Position numbers and translations under genes: made by a program. This document shows, in pieces, positions 16,557 through 26,191 of a stretch of 64,000 bases of DNA. The notes beneath the pieces are model-generated. The model was not told where the DNA came from, ran no database searches, and saw only the letters and a list, made by a program, of their open reading frames with translations. Source of the DNA: Salinispira pacifica (lineage in GTDB: Bacteria > Spirochaetota > Spirochaetia > DSM-27196 > Salinispiraceae); NCBI RefSeq assembly GCF_000507245.1, contig NC_023035.1, positions 1,005,001-1,069,000 on the forward strand, written 5' to 3'. Numbering within the stretch: position 1 is the first letter of the stretch; every line of letters begins with the position of its first letter.

Positions 16557-18497
16557 ATGGTGGGCGAACAAGCTCTCGCCGGCTACATGGGCACTGTTAT
16601 GGGAGGCGGGATCCAGCATAGTATGACTGATTCAATCCGTGGTACCATTGGAGAAGATCTGATGAATGCCCAGGCCACCGCCCGCTTCTATTCAATTAAT
16701 GGCGGCAACCTCACTCGAATGGGCATAGAACTCGCAGTAACCGGCAACACCGGCATCAATCTCTTGAACGCCAACGGAGTAGGACTGTTTGAAATGAACT
16801 TCGACCTTGAACAAGGCATCAGCGGCAGAATCAGCATGGGAGGCTACGACATGAGCGCCGGCACAATAATGAGTGCAATCAACGGCATGAGTACCTACAA
16901 AACCTCCCGTGACATCCTCAACCAGGGCTTTTCAGGTGACAGAGCAGCAGCAATGCGCATGCTTGCAAGCTACGCAGCTGATGAAACCGATGAACGCTTT
17001 GAACAGCTGATGAACGGTGATGCCGAGTTCACAATAGAAGAAGGGGACGGCAACGCCAAAACCGAACAGGATGAGAACGGCAGAATCAGCATGCGGATCG
17101 ACAGCCAAGAAGGAACCAACGGCGACCTTCTCACAGGAATTGCCCTGATCCATGAAGCATTCAGAAACGGTCTGGACGATGGAGAAACAGGACAACAGCA
17201 GGAAACCGCAGAGTCTGTAATACACCACACAATCGCAGCCCAAATGGTGGGGCAGGGCTACGGCATGAGCAGCTTAAGCGACAGCCTCAAAGATGAAATA
17301 GACATCCTCAACAGCGAAGGCGGAATCCAGAAGCTTGCAGAGCATGCAGTGGAGAACTATGACTGGAGTGCGGATTATTGGAAACTTACCAAAAACGGAG
17401 ATCTGATTAACGACGGCTCTGGATACCTGAAAGATGAAATGGGTATGTATGTCAATGCGGATGGCAGTAGAACAACAGAGATAACAGATCAAACAATTGG
17501 TGCAGAAGGAATCGAAACCGGTTTGCTGAATATTCTGAACGGCGGAACATCAAACACCTCCTATGATTCCTATTCCGATGAGCAGATAGCCTCTGTACAA
17601 GCTTTAATGTACGGTGCAGGAATGCAGAGTACTTCCGGGGATATGCGTGAAGTCCGTTGGAATACCGGTGAGCTGAATAATTCCAATTTAGATAGAGTTA
17701 TTGGGTCAAACAGTATCGTAATGGACTATGGTTCCAGTGTAGCCGCCCCGGTCTTTATGAATGCTTTTGATGATGATAGCAATACTGTTCTGTTTGGTGG
17801 GAATCCCCAAGAGATCGGAAACACCTTGGTAGGCATCCCTGAGAATTCCAGATCACGCTTTATTGATTATACAATCGCAAAAGCCGATTTCTATGGGACG
17901 ACTAGTAATATTGCTTCCGACTTGAGCGGCTTGGGTATATCTCAAATATTCCAAGGTGCAGACGGTTACGAAGACAAGCAGCACCGGGGAACAGATATTG
18001 TTGGTGAACGAGGTCAGGAATTGCTGTCTATGTACAGTGGTGAGGTTGTTGATAACGCTACCCGTGATTCATCAGGAAACACTGCAGTCATTGAATATGG
18101 TTTCAGGTTTGAGGGCTTTTTCTATACTACAGGTATTCAGGCTCAATATATGCACCTTGATGAAAAATCTCCACTTCGTGTAGGCACGACTGTTCAACCC
18201 AATTCTGTAGTAGGCAAAATGGGTAATACGGGATTTGTAAAGCCTGAGCCAAGCTTGACCAATCCAGATGGAGGAACTCATCTGCATTATCAGCTGATGA
18301 GCAATACGCCATGGCATTCTTCTGATAGCGAAATCTGGGACATATATAACGACAGACGTGATGTGTTCTTAAATCAAATTGGTGCGCCATCGACATCGGA
18401 TTGGACAACTGATTCGACTGACACACTGAATAGTTACTCTGAATATTATGAAAACTTCTATTACAACACAAACAACATGTTTGATTACCTGGATTAA
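16557..18497 (+). CDS. Array protein copy 2: conserved domain plus intact M23 peptidase tip
   Basis: 646 residues from the first ATG. Homologous coding sequence begins earlier, at about 16183, but it has an in-frame TAA just before and no ATG (the codon that is ATG in copy 5 is ACG here), so the gene is truncated at the 5' end. After the conserved domain with HEAFRNG comes a variable part resembling copy 6 (GIETGLLNILNGGTS). The C-terminal M23 domain has all ligands: HRGTD near residue 476, YMHL, and THLHYQ near 575. M23 enzymes cut peptidoglycan cross-bridges or other peptides. The predicted partner is the leucine-rich lipoprotein 10 bases downstream. Confidence 0.75.
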   Translation: MVGEQALAGYMGTVMGGGIQHSMTDSIRGTIGEDLMNAQATARFYSINGGNLTRMGIELAVTGNTGINLLNANGVGLFEMNFDLEQGISGRISMGGYDMSAGTIMSAINGMSTYKTSRDILNQGFSGDRAAAMRMLASYAADETDERFEQLMNGDAEFTIEEGDGNAKTEQDENGRISMRIDSQEGTNGDLLTGIALIHEAFRNGLDDGETGQQQETAESVIHHTIAAQMVGQGYGMSSLSDSLKDEIDILNSEGGIQKLAEHAVENYDWSADYWKLTKNGDLINDGSGYLKDEMGMYVNADGSRTTEITDQTIGAEGIETGLLNILNGGTSNTSYDSYSDEQIASVQALMYGAGMQSTSGDMREVRWNTGELNNSNLDRVIGSNSIVMDYGSSVAAPVFMNAFDDDSNTVLFGGNPQEIGNTLVGIPENSRSRFIDYTIAKADFYGTTSNIASDLSGLGISQIFQGADGYEDKQHRGTDIVGERGQELLSMYSGEVVDNATRDSSGNTAVIEYGFRFEGFFYTTGIQAQYMHLDEKSPLRVGTTVQPNSVVGKMGNTGFVKPEPSLTNPDGGTHLHYQLMSNTPWHSSDSEIWDIYNDRRDVFLNQIGAPSTSDWTTDSTDTLNSYSEYYENFYYNTNNMFDYLD

Positions 18498-18507
18498 GGA
18501 TGTAGAT

Positions 18508-19455
18508 ATGAAACTAAAAAATTTTTATGGAGCTATCGTATTGACAGTATGTACAGCGGTGTTGGTCGGATGTGGATCAGATAGGGAGGACGGTGGTGTA
18601 TATGTACCTGAACATTTAGAGCAGGGTGATACTGAAACAGCTCCTGTTTCTTCACCAGAGATGGATGACGAGACTTCACAGGAGGACCTAGCCACAGATC
18701 GCCCTGATGTGCCAGAAGAATCGCTGGATCAAGAAACTATTGAACAACTGAACAATGAGTTGCACGCCTATGCCGAAAAACATGGAGCTGAGTGGACTGG
18801 TCCTGCCAATAGTTCACTTTTTGTTCCCGGTATTAGAAATGAAATCAAACTGGATACTGGTTTATTGGATAACCTTTCACAACTCTCTTCTGATGCACTT
18901 CGACTTATTGGGAGCATCTCTGTTAGATATCTCGATATCCAAGTTGTTCCAGAGCTACCTGATGATTTATCACTACAGCAACTGTCATTTAATAAAAGAA
19001 TTGAAGATATTTCGAGCCTTGCTGGTACCAATGTACAACATCTATCAATTCCGGACTCAAATATTTCATCCATAGATGTATTGTCAGAAAACCAATATAT
19101 TGAAACCCTGCACATAGGTAAAACAAAAGTAGATGCCCTACCTAATATGTCTGGGATGAACTCGTTGAAGGTATTAAGGCTGGATGGAACTCCAATTCGC
19201 TCACTGGAGAATATTGACACAATCCCAAATGATTTCGAACTAAATCTATTTATGACACCTGAATTGGAAAATATCGATGCATTGTTAGAATCCAATATTG
19301 AAACACTGTATATCGACAGTACCAAAAACACCAGAATCGGGCCGAGCATTGGTACCTATGAGCGATTTGAGGAGTGGTTTGATAAAAGCCTTGAAACACT
19401 AAAGACAAGAAATTCTGATTTTGAGCTGAGATTCAATCTACCAACAGGACCATAA
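18508..19455 (+). CDS. Leucine-rich-repeat lipoprotein, candidate immunity partner of array protein 2
   Basis: 315 residues starting MKLKNFYGAIVLTVCTAVLV with lipobox VLVGC, then an acidic linker, then leucine-rich-repeat-like units from about residue 120 (LDIQVVPELPDDLSLQQL, IETLHIGKTKVDALP, LKVLRLDGTPIRSLENI). The start follows AAGGA, 10 bases after the array gene stop. A related LRR lipoprotein at 38725 follows array copy 6, whose tip resembles tip 2. That pairing supports a dedicated binding partner, such as an inhibitor of the M23 tip on the periplasmic side. This function is inferred. Confidence 0.72.
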   Translation: MKLKNFYGAIVLTVCTAVLVGCGSDREDGGVYVPEHLEQGDTETAPVSSPEMDDETSQEDLATDRPDVPEESLDQETIEQLNNELHAYAEKHGAEWTGPANSSLFVPGIRNEIKLDTGLLDNLSQLSSDALRLIGSISVRYLDIQVVPELPDDLSLQQLSFNKRIEDISSLAGTNVQHLSIPDSNISSIDVLSENQYIETLHIGKTKVDALPNMSGMNSLKVLRLDGTPIRSLENIDTIPNDFELNLFMTPELENIDALLESNIETLYIDSTKNTRIGPSIGTYERFEEWFDKSLETLKTRNSDFELRFNLPTGP

Positions 19456-19456
19456 T

Positions 19457-19525
19457 CCCCCTGAGCCCCGCCTTGAGCTGCACCGGCGAACAGCCCGGTG
19501 TCAGCTCGAAGGGAATTCTTAGGGG
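19457..19525. repeat. Cassette-end imperfect palindrome, copy 2
   Basis: Same element as at 14885. The left arm reads CCCCCTGAG and the right arm CTTAGGGG. It begins one base after the lipoprotein stop codon. Confidence 0.85.
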
Positions 19526-19685
19526 TAATAGTGCTTTATCAATCTCTCGATTAGAGAACGGTGAGAGTTCGCAAAAATTGTTTTTTTGGTATATACTACA
19601 GCCATCTCAGTAGTCGGCTTGTTAGCAACTGTCACACTTCAATCTTGATGACAGTTAAGAAAAGAAACTATTTAATTGGAAATCC

Positions 19686-19940
19686 ATGGGTAAGTATGAA
19701 AAGATCATTGTAAAAATACTTAGTGGTACGGCTGACGCAAATATCTCGTTTACAGATTTGTGCGCTGTGCTAGATCATCTTGGATTTCATAGACGAATAA
19801 AAGGCGATCATTATATTTATACAAAAGATGGTGTCGCAGAGATTCTAAATCTGCAGCCTCGCGGTAGCAAAGCAAAAGCTTACCAGGTTAAGCAAGTCCG
19901 TAATGTACTTGTGAAATACAAGTTGGGAGGGAAATCATGA
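19686..19940 (+). CDS. hicA: HicA family toxin (mRNA interferase), copy 1
   Basis: 84 residues, the normal HicA length. The dsRBD-like fold is seen as LCAVLDHLGFHRRIKGDHYIY, with the catalytic histidine in the GDHYIY strand and a C-terminal helix. HicA cuts mRNA; the partner HicB blocks it. The gene overlaps hicB by 4 bases (ATGA). A TATACT hexamer lies about 90 bases upstream. The whole module is repeated with an identical protein at 23653. It replaces the Rpn gene at the start of this unit. Confidence 0.85.
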   Translation: MGKYEKIIVKILSGTADANISFTDLCAVLDHLGFHRRIKGDHYIYTKDGVAEILNLQPRGSKAKAYQVKQVRNVLVKYKLGGKS

Positions 19941-20149
19941 ATACTAAATACGAAGTGATATTATACTGGAGCCCTGCCGATGAAGCCATTCTAGCCGAAG
20001 TACCTGAACTCCCTGGCTGCATGGCAGATGGAGCCACATACGAAGAAGCCCTGAAAAATATCGAAGTTATCATCGAAGAATGGATCCAGACCGCTAAAGA
20101 ACTTGGTAGGGAAATACCTCAACCGCGTGGTCGGTTAATGTTTGCCTGA
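19937..20149 (+). CDS. hicB: HicB family antitoxin, copy 1
   Basis: 70 residues with the HicB partial RNase-H-like fold: YEVILYWSPADEAILAEVPE, LPGCMADGATYEEAL, and a helix NIEVIIEEWIQTAKELG ending in IPQPRG. There is no DNA-binding domain, so this is a short HicB, and autoregulation would need another protein. It is translationally coupled to hicA. An identical copy is at 23904. Confidence 0.85.
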   Translation: MNTKYEVILYWSPADEAILAEVPELPGCMADGATYEEALKNIEVIIEEWIQTAKELGREIPQPRGRLMFA

Positions 20150-20210
20150 GTCATGCTTTGATTGAGAATAATTTCATCTTTCAGAAGAGAAGCTTCTCAT
20201 AACTATATAT

Positions 20211-20275
20211 ACACCATCCGTGACCATCTGGTGTTCATTTGTGGTTACCACCAACTCTCTGATTCGTGCTACAAT
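20211..20275 (+). promoter_or_regulatory. Shared cassette leader with extended -10, copy 3
   Basis: ACACCATCCGTGACCATC onward matches the other leaders and ends in TG-C-TACAAT (20270-20275). Upstream of ACACCATC it joins the hicAB module instead of the Rpn module, so this point is a module junction. Confidence 0.6.
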
Positions 20276-20339
20276 TCCGTTACAACAACAAGGCCACCGC
20301 CCGCTTTATATTATTTTTCGCGGCGGCAACCTCACCCGA

Positions 20340-22184
20340 ATGGGCATAGACCTTGCGGTAACCGGCAACACCGGCATCAACCTGCTGAACGCCAACGGAG
20401 TAGGACTGTTTGAAATGAACTTCGACCTTGAAAACGGAGTCAGTTCCAAAATCGGCATGGGAGGCTACGACATGAGCGCCGGCACAATAATGAGTGCAAT
20501 CAACCGCATGAGTACCTACAAAACCTCCCGGGACATCCTCAACCAGGGCTTTTCAGGTGACAGAGCAGCAGCCATGCGCATGCTTGCAAGCTACGCAGCT
20601 GATGAAACCGATGAACGCTTTGAACAGCTGATGAACGGCCAGGCCGAGTTCACAATAGAAGAAGGGTACGGCAACGCCAAAACCGAACAGGATGAGAACG
20701 GCAGAATCAGCATGCGGATCGACAGCCAGGAAGGAACCAACGGCGTCCTTCTCACAGGAATTGCTCTGATCCATGAAGCGTTCAGAAACGGTCTGGACGA
20801 TGGAGAAACAGGGCAGCAGCAGGAAACCGCAGAGTCTGTAATACACCACACAATCGCAGCCCAAATGGTGGGTCAGGGCTACGGCATGAGCAGCTTAAGC
20901 GACAGCCTCAAGGATGAAATCAAGATCCTCAACAGCGAAGGCGGAATCCAGAAGCTTGCAGAGCATGCAGTGGAGAACTATGACTGGAGTGCGGATTATT
21001 GGAAACTGACTGCTGAGGGAAAATGGATGCAAGACGGTTCACTGGATTTTGACATCTCAGAAGCTGTGAAGGAAAATCCTGAACTATTAAATGATCCGGA
21101 CATCATGTCGCTTCTGCAACAAGGCGGTGGCAAAATTGCCTATGATGATATGTCAGAGGAAGTAATCCAGAAAATAGGTTCAAGCATCTTTGGAGATGAT
21201 TTGGCCAACGCATCTTCATCCACCTCACCGGATTGGGCAAATAATCCGCTGCAAAATCTTATGAGCCAACAGGCAGCATTTCTTCAAGGCACCGGAGCGT
21301 TTGTCGCTGCCAGTGGTGCAGCAGATGATCTAATCGGATTGATTCAATCTGAGGCTCCAAGTAATCAAATCAACAACTCTATCAACGCCTTTCAGTCTGC
21401 CCTGCTGGATGTGCAAGATACGGGATTGTTACAAAGAAATGATTTCAATCTCAATGAGGAAGGATTAGTCAACGTAGGACAGAAAGGAACTGATGCCTAT
21501 GTTCCCGTACGGTTATCTGCTGGAGATGAAAATCATATGGTAACTAGTGATCCTGGTTGGAGAATAATTGATCCAGCGCGTGGAATTACAAAACACAGTG
21601 GTATTGACCTGGGAAAAGTTGGTGGCAATGATATTGTCGCCTCTACGGACAACAGTAACGGATGGATGACCTGGGATGATACTTTTGGCTTGAGTGTAAC
21701 AAACTCATTCACCGTTGGTGGGACAGACTTCTTAAATTCAATTGGTCATACAGAGGCTGAAGGAACAGTTATGAGCATGCTCAGTGTTTATGGAACTGAA
21801 GGTGTCACCATGACCGAAAATGGGTTATCAGGTTTGCATGCTGGTATGACCATGGGAACAGTTGGAAATACTGGATACTCCATGGGAGAACATGTGGACT
21901 TGAGAACATACATGATTCGAAACGATATCAGTCAGAGGATATCTCCACTTTCACAAGATTCGATTTATGGTGATTATCTTTCAAACAACGTTTTGAGAAC
22001 GTTTGAAGCTCAAATGATAAGTGGATTGGACAACTACAATACTCCAAAAGCTCAGATATTGAATGATAGAACAATCCAAAATCAGATTAGGAGTTACTAC
22101 ACGACTCAAAGAGTTCATCAGCCTGCTGATATGACAGAATGGATATGGGATTTAGGTCTTTCAGAGGGGATCGGATGGTGGTAA
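20340..22184 (+). CDS. Array protein copy 3: conserved domain plus M23-like tip with altered second zinc motif
   Basis: About 614 residues from the ATG of MGIDLAVTGNTG; an open frame back to 20220 is leader. After the conserved domain the variable region matches copy 5 (ENPELLNDPDIM, GGGKIA, FGDDLAN). The M23-like end has HSGID and IGHTEAE, but the HxH motif reads GEHVDLR, so the last histidine is Asp. It may be a catalytically altered or inactive M23 fold. No signal peptide is seen. The gene overlaps its partner by 10 bases. Confidence 0.72.
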   Translation: MGIDLAVTGNTGINLLNANGVGLFEMNFDLENGVSSKIGMGGYDMSAGTIMSAINRMSTYKTSRDILNQGFSGDRAAAMRMLASYAADETDERFEQLMNGQAEFTIEEGYGNAKTEQDENGRISMRIDSQEGTNGVLLTGIALIHEAFRNGLDDGETGQQQETAESVIHHTIAAQMVGQGYGMSSLSDSLKDEIKILNSEGGIQKLAEHAVENYDWSADYWKLTAEGKWMQDGSLDFDISEAVKENPELLNDPDIMSLLQQGGGKIAYDDMSEEVIQKIGSSIFGDDLANASSSTSPDWANNPLQNLMSQQAAFLQGTGAFVAASGAADDLIGLIQSEAPSNQINNSINAFQSALLDVQDTGLLQRNDFNLNEEGLVNVGQKGTDAYVPVRLSAGDENHMVTSDPGWRIIDPARGITKHSGIDLGKVGGNDIVASTDNSNGWMTWDDTFGLSVTNSFTVGGTDFLNSIGHTEAEGTVMSMLSVYGTEGVTMTENGLSGLHAGMTMGTVGNTGYSMGEHVDLRTYMIRNDISQRISPLSQDSIYGDYLSNNVLRTFEAQMISGLDNYNTPKAQILNDRTIQNQIRSYYTTQRVHQPADMTEWIWDLGLSEGIGWW

Positions 22185-23431
22185 ACAGTAAAATTCTACT
22201 ATCTGTAGTATTGATACTATTTTCGCTCGGCAATCTTTTTGCATTAGAGATAACCTTAGAAAATGTCATTCCAGGGCCCAAAATACCTGGAACCCTGCCA
22301 AGTAACATGAAGGGCATAAATTTAGGATTTCCCCGAATCGCTTGGACCGCAAAAAATAAACTCATCTACAATCGTGCTCCACTTAGTTGGCTAATTGATC
22401 GAGAAAAAATGATGGTATCCCGACAGGTTGAAATGGAAAGGCTGTTCCCTCAACTTTCAGTTCAAGTAATTTGGAATCACGATGGTGTAGTTATTCAAAA
22501 TGGTTCAGCATTCGAGAGGGAGTATTTCTATTATTCAAATAACACGGGGACGGTTGAGCTAGAAAATAAGAGTGCTCAACAACTAATGAATCGGAGGGAA
22601 GTGTTCCCAGGTGGAAGTTCAAATAGTCAAACCGTTGATGGCGTATTTCAATGGAATCGTGAACTATATGGTCCATATGCATTATTGCCATATCCCATAT
22701 TTGGACCTGAGGTTGCAGGCTTATCATTAAAAAATACGGAAACCGGTGAAACTATACCTGTTCTCGACGCACTGGAATTTTATAATTTAGCGAATTATGA
22801 TATGACCGCAGTCAGATTCGATCGATTTAAATTCGCATGGGTTGGAGAATATTACCAGAAAGATGAAGGTTCTGAGCCTGATTATTCTATTAATATTTAC
22901 TTCTTTTCCATCACCTATGATGGATTTGTTAGTGAAACCACTTCTGTTCGCATCGAGCCGGATATAGACGCACCCGAAGCCGGCGCACTACAAGCCGGTG
23001 AGTCAGTAAGGGTGACAAACGCAGACACTTTTATGACGGATGAGAACAAGCGCAGTGATTTTTGGTATTTCGTGAAAAATCAACGCATAGAGGGTTGGGT
23101 TTTTGGCGGTGATCTGTTAATCGAGGGTGAGGATTGGGAAAAACGACTGAAAAGTCGTGGCCGACCATTCGATATTGAAGCCTTTCTCGCCCACCAAGAA
23201 TCCAATTCTGAAGTGGAACCACAGCAAGATGCTAAAGATGAAGAGTCTGCTATTATCACAGAAACACCAGAGAACAGAAACACGTACTCTCCACAGAGAA
23301 ATAGCGAAGCATTTCATAGAATCCTGATCATTGCCGTACTCTCAGCAATTACTCTCACACTTGTAATAGGTTTCGTTGGATCAAAAATGAAAAAACCTCC
23401 CGGCCAAACATCCGATTCTGAATCCCCCTAA
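22175..23431 (+). CDS. Exported protein with SH3-like domain and C-terminal anchor, candidate partner of array protein 3
   Basis: 418 residues. The start overlaps the stop of the array gene by 10 bases. A signal peptide (ILLSVVLILFSLGNLFA) is followed by a domain of about 240 residues shared with the proteins at 26192 and 30623 (both begin with a LE(I/V)-type strand after the signal). A bacterial SH3-like segment follows (VRVTNADTFM, DFWYFVKNQRIEGWVFGGD), then a charged linker and a membrane helix near the C terminus (IAVLSAITLTLVIGFVG). SH3b domains often bind peptidoglycan. The last codons lie in the palindrome. Confidence 0.7.
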   Translation: MVVNSKILLSVVLILFSLGNLFALEITLENVIPGPKIPGTLPSNMKGINLGFPRIAWTAKNKLIYNRAPLSWLIDREKMMVSRQVEMERLFPQLSVQVIWNHDGVVIQNGSAFEREYFYYSNNTGTVELENKSAQQLMNRREVFPGGSSNSQTVDGVFQWNRELYGPYALLPYPIFGPEVAGLSLKNTETGETIPVLDALEFYNLANYDMTAVRFDRFKFAWVGEYYQKDEGSEPDYSINIYFFSITYDGFVSETTSVRIEPDIDAPEAGALQAGESVRVTNADTFMTDENKRSDFWYFVKNQRIEGWVFGGDLLIEGEDWEKRLKSRGRPFDIEAFLAHQESNSEVEPQQDAKDEESAIITETPENRNTYSPQRNSEAFHRILIIAVLSAITLTLVIGFVGSKMKKPPGQTSDSESP

Positions 23432-23492
23432 GCCCCACCTTGAGCTGCACCGGCGAACAGCCCGGTGTCAGCTCGAAGGGAATTCTTAGGGG
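23424..23492. repeat. Cassette-end imperfect palindrome, copy 3
   Basis: CCCCCTAAG to CTTAGGGG as at 14885. The stop codon TAA of the SH3-like protein gene is part of the left arm. Confidence 0.85.
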
Positions 23493-23652
23493 TAATAGTG
23501 CTTTATCAATCTCTCGATTAGAGAACGGTGAGAGTTCGCAAAAATTGTTTTTTTGGTATATACTACAGCCATCTCAGTAGTCGGCTTGTTAGCAACTGTC
23601 ACACTTCAATCTTGATGACAGTTAAGAAAAGAAACTATTTAATTGGAAATCC

Positions 23653-23907
23653 ATGGGTAAGTATGAAAAGATCATTGTAAAAATACTTAGTGGTACGGCT
23701 GACGCAAATATCTCGTTTACAGATTTGTGCGCTGTGCTAGATCATCTTGGATTTCATAGACGAATAAAAGGCGATCATTATATTTATACAAAAGATGGTG
23801 TCGCAGAGATTCTAAATCTGCAGCCTCGCGGTAGCAAAGCAAAAGCTTACCAGGTTAAGCAAGTCCGTAATGTACTTGTGAAATACAAGTTGGGAGGGAA
23901 ATCATGA
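23653..23907 (+). CDS. hicA: HicA family toxin, copy 2 (identical to copy 1)
   Basis: The encoded protein is identical to that at 19686, and the DNA around it from the preceding palindrome to the leader appears unchanged. This is a very recent duplication. It shows the same 4-base overlap with hicB and the same dsRBD-like fold with GDHYIY. Confidence 0.85.
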   Translation: MGKYEKIIVKILSGTADANISFTDLCAVLDHLGFHRRIKGDHYIYTKDGVAEILNLQPRGSKAKAYQVKQVRNVLVKYKLGGKS

Positions 23908-24116
23908 ATACTAAATACGAAGTGATATTATACTGGAGCCCTGCCGATGAAGCCATTCTAGCCGAAGTACCTGAACTCCCTGGCTGCATGGCAGATGGAG
24001 CCACATACGAAGAAGCCCTGAAAAATATCGAAGTTATCATCGAAGAATGGATCCAGACCGCTAAAGAACTTGGTAGGGAAATACCTCAACCGCGTGGTCG
24101 GTTAATGTTTGCCTGA
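23904..24116 (+). CDS. hicB: HicB family antitoxin, copy 2 (identical to copy 1)
   Basis: The protein is identical to that at 19937: 70 residues, short HicB without a DNA-binding domain. Two identical pairs would cross-neutralise, so losing one cassette would not trigger toxicity. Confidence 0.85.
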   Translation: MNTKYEVILYWSPADEAILAEVPELPGCMADGATYEEALKNIEVIIEEWIQTAKELGREIPQPRGRLMFA

Positions 24117-24177
24117 GTCATGCTTTGATTGAGAATAATTTCATCTTTCAGAAGAGAAGCTTCTCATAACTATATAT

Positions 24178-24242
24178 ACACCATCCGTGACCATCTGGTG
24201 CTCATTTGTGGTTACCACCAACTCTCTGATTCGTGCTACAAT
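24178..24242 (+). promoter_or_regulatory. Shared cassette leader with extended -10, copy 4
   Basis: Same leader as copy 3 except for GCTCATTT in place of GTTCATTT. TG-C-TACAAT ends at 24242. Confidence 0.6.
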
Positions 24243-24306
24243 TCCGTTACAACAACAAGGCCACCGCCCGCTTTATATTATTATTCACGGCGGCAACCTC
24301 ACCCGA

Positions 24307-26190
24307 ATGGGCATAGACCTTGCGGTAACCGGCAACACCGGCATCAACCTGCTGAACGCCAACGGAGTAGGACTGTTTGAAATGAACTTCGACCTTGAAA
24401 ACGGAGTCAGTTCCAAAATCGGCATGGGAGGCTACGACATGAGCGCCGCCACAATATTGAGTGCAATCAACGGCATGAGTACCTACAAAACCTCCCGGGA
24501 CATCCTCAACCAGGGCTTTTCAGGTGACAGAGCAGCAGCCATGCGCATGCTTGCAAGCTACGCAGCTGATGAAACCGATGAACGCTTTGAACAGCTGATG
24601 AACGGCCAGGCTGAATTCACCATAGAAGAAGGGGCCGGCAACGCCAAAACCGAACAGGATGAGAACGGCAGAATCAACATGCGGATCGACAGCCAGGAAG
24701 GAACCAACGGCGACCTTCTCACAGGAATTGCACTGATCCATGAGGCGTTCAGAAACGGTCTGGATGATGGTGAAACAGGGCAGCAGCAGGAAAACGCAGA
24801 ATCTGTAATACACCACACAATCGCAGCCCAAATGGTGGGGCAGGGCTATGGCATGAGCAGCTTAAGCGACAGCCTCAAAGATGAGATAAAGATCCTCAAC
24901 AGCGAAGGCGGAATCCAGAAGCTTGCAGAGCATGCAGTGGAGAATTATGACTGGAGTGCGGATTATTGGAAACTGGTAACTGATGAACATGGTAATCTCG
25001 CCTGGGAAGACGATCACTCAACAGATTTTGACTTAAGCCTTCTTGCAATGGGAACGGTTGCTGCTGAAGACATGGATACGACGATGAAATACAATATCCT
25101 TTCACGCTTTGGGAAAGTGTCGAATTGGGATGAATATCGATCTGATCCGGAAAACTTTAATCCATTAGCTGCTGTGGGTTATGACAACATGATCTCTTTT
25201 GTTAACGGAACTGATTCTTTTATTGATGCGAGCTTGGCAGCCGAAGCTTTCATGGCATCCCAAACCCGGGACGGCCTAAACGCAGTAAATCGCTCACTTA
25301 TGGATATACAGGCAAGCGGGCTCCTCGTTCAAAGTGATGTAAATATTGATACTCAAGGACTCATTGGCGAAGGGACTGATGAGATTCCATATGCTGCAGC
25401 CCGTGCTCATGATGATGGAACCATTGATGTTACCGGATTCGCAGACTTCCGATTTGTGAATGATGAGTTTTACAATGATCTGCAGTATTCAGAAGTACAA
25501 AATGGCGATAAAAGCCAGGAATGGCTTGATTCCAATTATCCGCTTCACCAGTTTGCTGCAAACCAGCATGCTGGAGGTGACCTGGTTGGTTCAGGTGATG
25601 TTGTCTCACAAGTAGCTGGCACGCTTACCATGGGCTTCGATGATATCTATGGATTAAATGCATTCACTCAATCAGCATCGAATCCCGGGACAGGGTATTT
25701 CTCCGGACACCTAAGCGGAGAAGGAATTATGGATTATATTTCACTGTTCGCCACCGAAGGTACAAACCTACAAAATAATAACGGCAGCTACAGCCTAACC
25801 GGTGTACAAGCCGGCATGGTGGTCGGCCAACAGGGTAGCACAGGAATTGCAACTGGAGATCATATCCATAACGAGATTCGTCAGGTAGATCCAATAACTG
25901 GCGCATGGAATGCTGATCCTAGAGCGTGGAATAGATTCTTCAGAGATAGTGAAGCATATAATGCCAATCTCCAAGGTAATGAGTGGGCTAACAGTTATTC
26001 GGGTTATAGATCGGATACGGATTACTCTGATCCAAGGCTGTGGAGCAGTACTCATAATGATTGGTATAGTAATGGTCGGGATTCGATGAACTATCCCAGT
26101 TTCTTCCTGGAACATCTTCAAGATATGCCAAGCTCGGATTATTCCCTTAGCTGGGATGAGCTAATGTCCTCCATTGAAGGAGGATGGTAA
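24307..26190 (+). CDS. Array protein copy 4: conserved domain plus intact M23 peptidase tip
   Basis: About 627 residues from MGIDLAVTGNTG. The conserved domain is nearly the same as in copy 3 (LASYAADETDERF, HEAFRNG, NYDWSADYW). The tip then differs, although LMDIQASGLLVQSDVNID aligns loosely with copies 3 and 5. The M23 ligands look complete: HAGGD, SGHL, and GDHIHNEI. Peptide cleavage in the cell wall is the family role. The stop lies one base before the start of a short exported protein, after AAGGAGG. Confidence 0.72.
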   Translation: MGIDLAVTGNTGINLLNANGVGLFEMNFDLENGVSSKIGMGGYDMSAATILSAINGMSTYKTSRDILNQGFSGDRAAAMRMLASYAADETDERFEQLMNGQAEFTIEEGAGNAKTEQDENGRINMRIDSQEGTNGDLLTGIALIHEAFRNGLDDGETGQQQENAESVIHHTIAAQMVGQGYGMSSLSDSLKDEIKILNSEGGIQKLAEHAVENYDWSADYWKLVTDEHGNLAWEDDHSTDFDLSLLAMGTVAAEDMDTTMKYNILSRFGKVSNWDEYRSDPENFNPLAAVGYDNMISFVNGTDSFIDASLAAEAFMASQTRDGLNAVNRSLMDIQASGLLVQSDVNIDTQGLIGEGTDEIPYAAARAHDDGTIDVTGFADFRFVNDEFYNDLQYSEVQNGDKSQEWLDSNYPLHQFAANQHAGGDLVGSGDVVSQVAGTLTMGFDDIYGLNAFTQSASNPGTGYFSGHLSGEGIMDYISLFATEGTNLQNNNGSYSLTGVQAGMVVGQQGSTGIATGDHIHNEIRQVDPITGAWNADPRAWNRFFRDSEAYNANLQGNEWANSYSGYRSDTDYSDPRLWSSTHNDWYSNGRDSMNYPSFFLEHLQDMPSSDYSLSWDELMSSIEGGW

Positions 26191-26191
26191 A

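Noticed and set aside
16932-17243. Cys-rich minus-strand frame inside the conserved array domain, found in five copies
   Set aside because: Its conservation is explained by the plus-strand core domain; codon-position pattern and motifs support only the plus strand.
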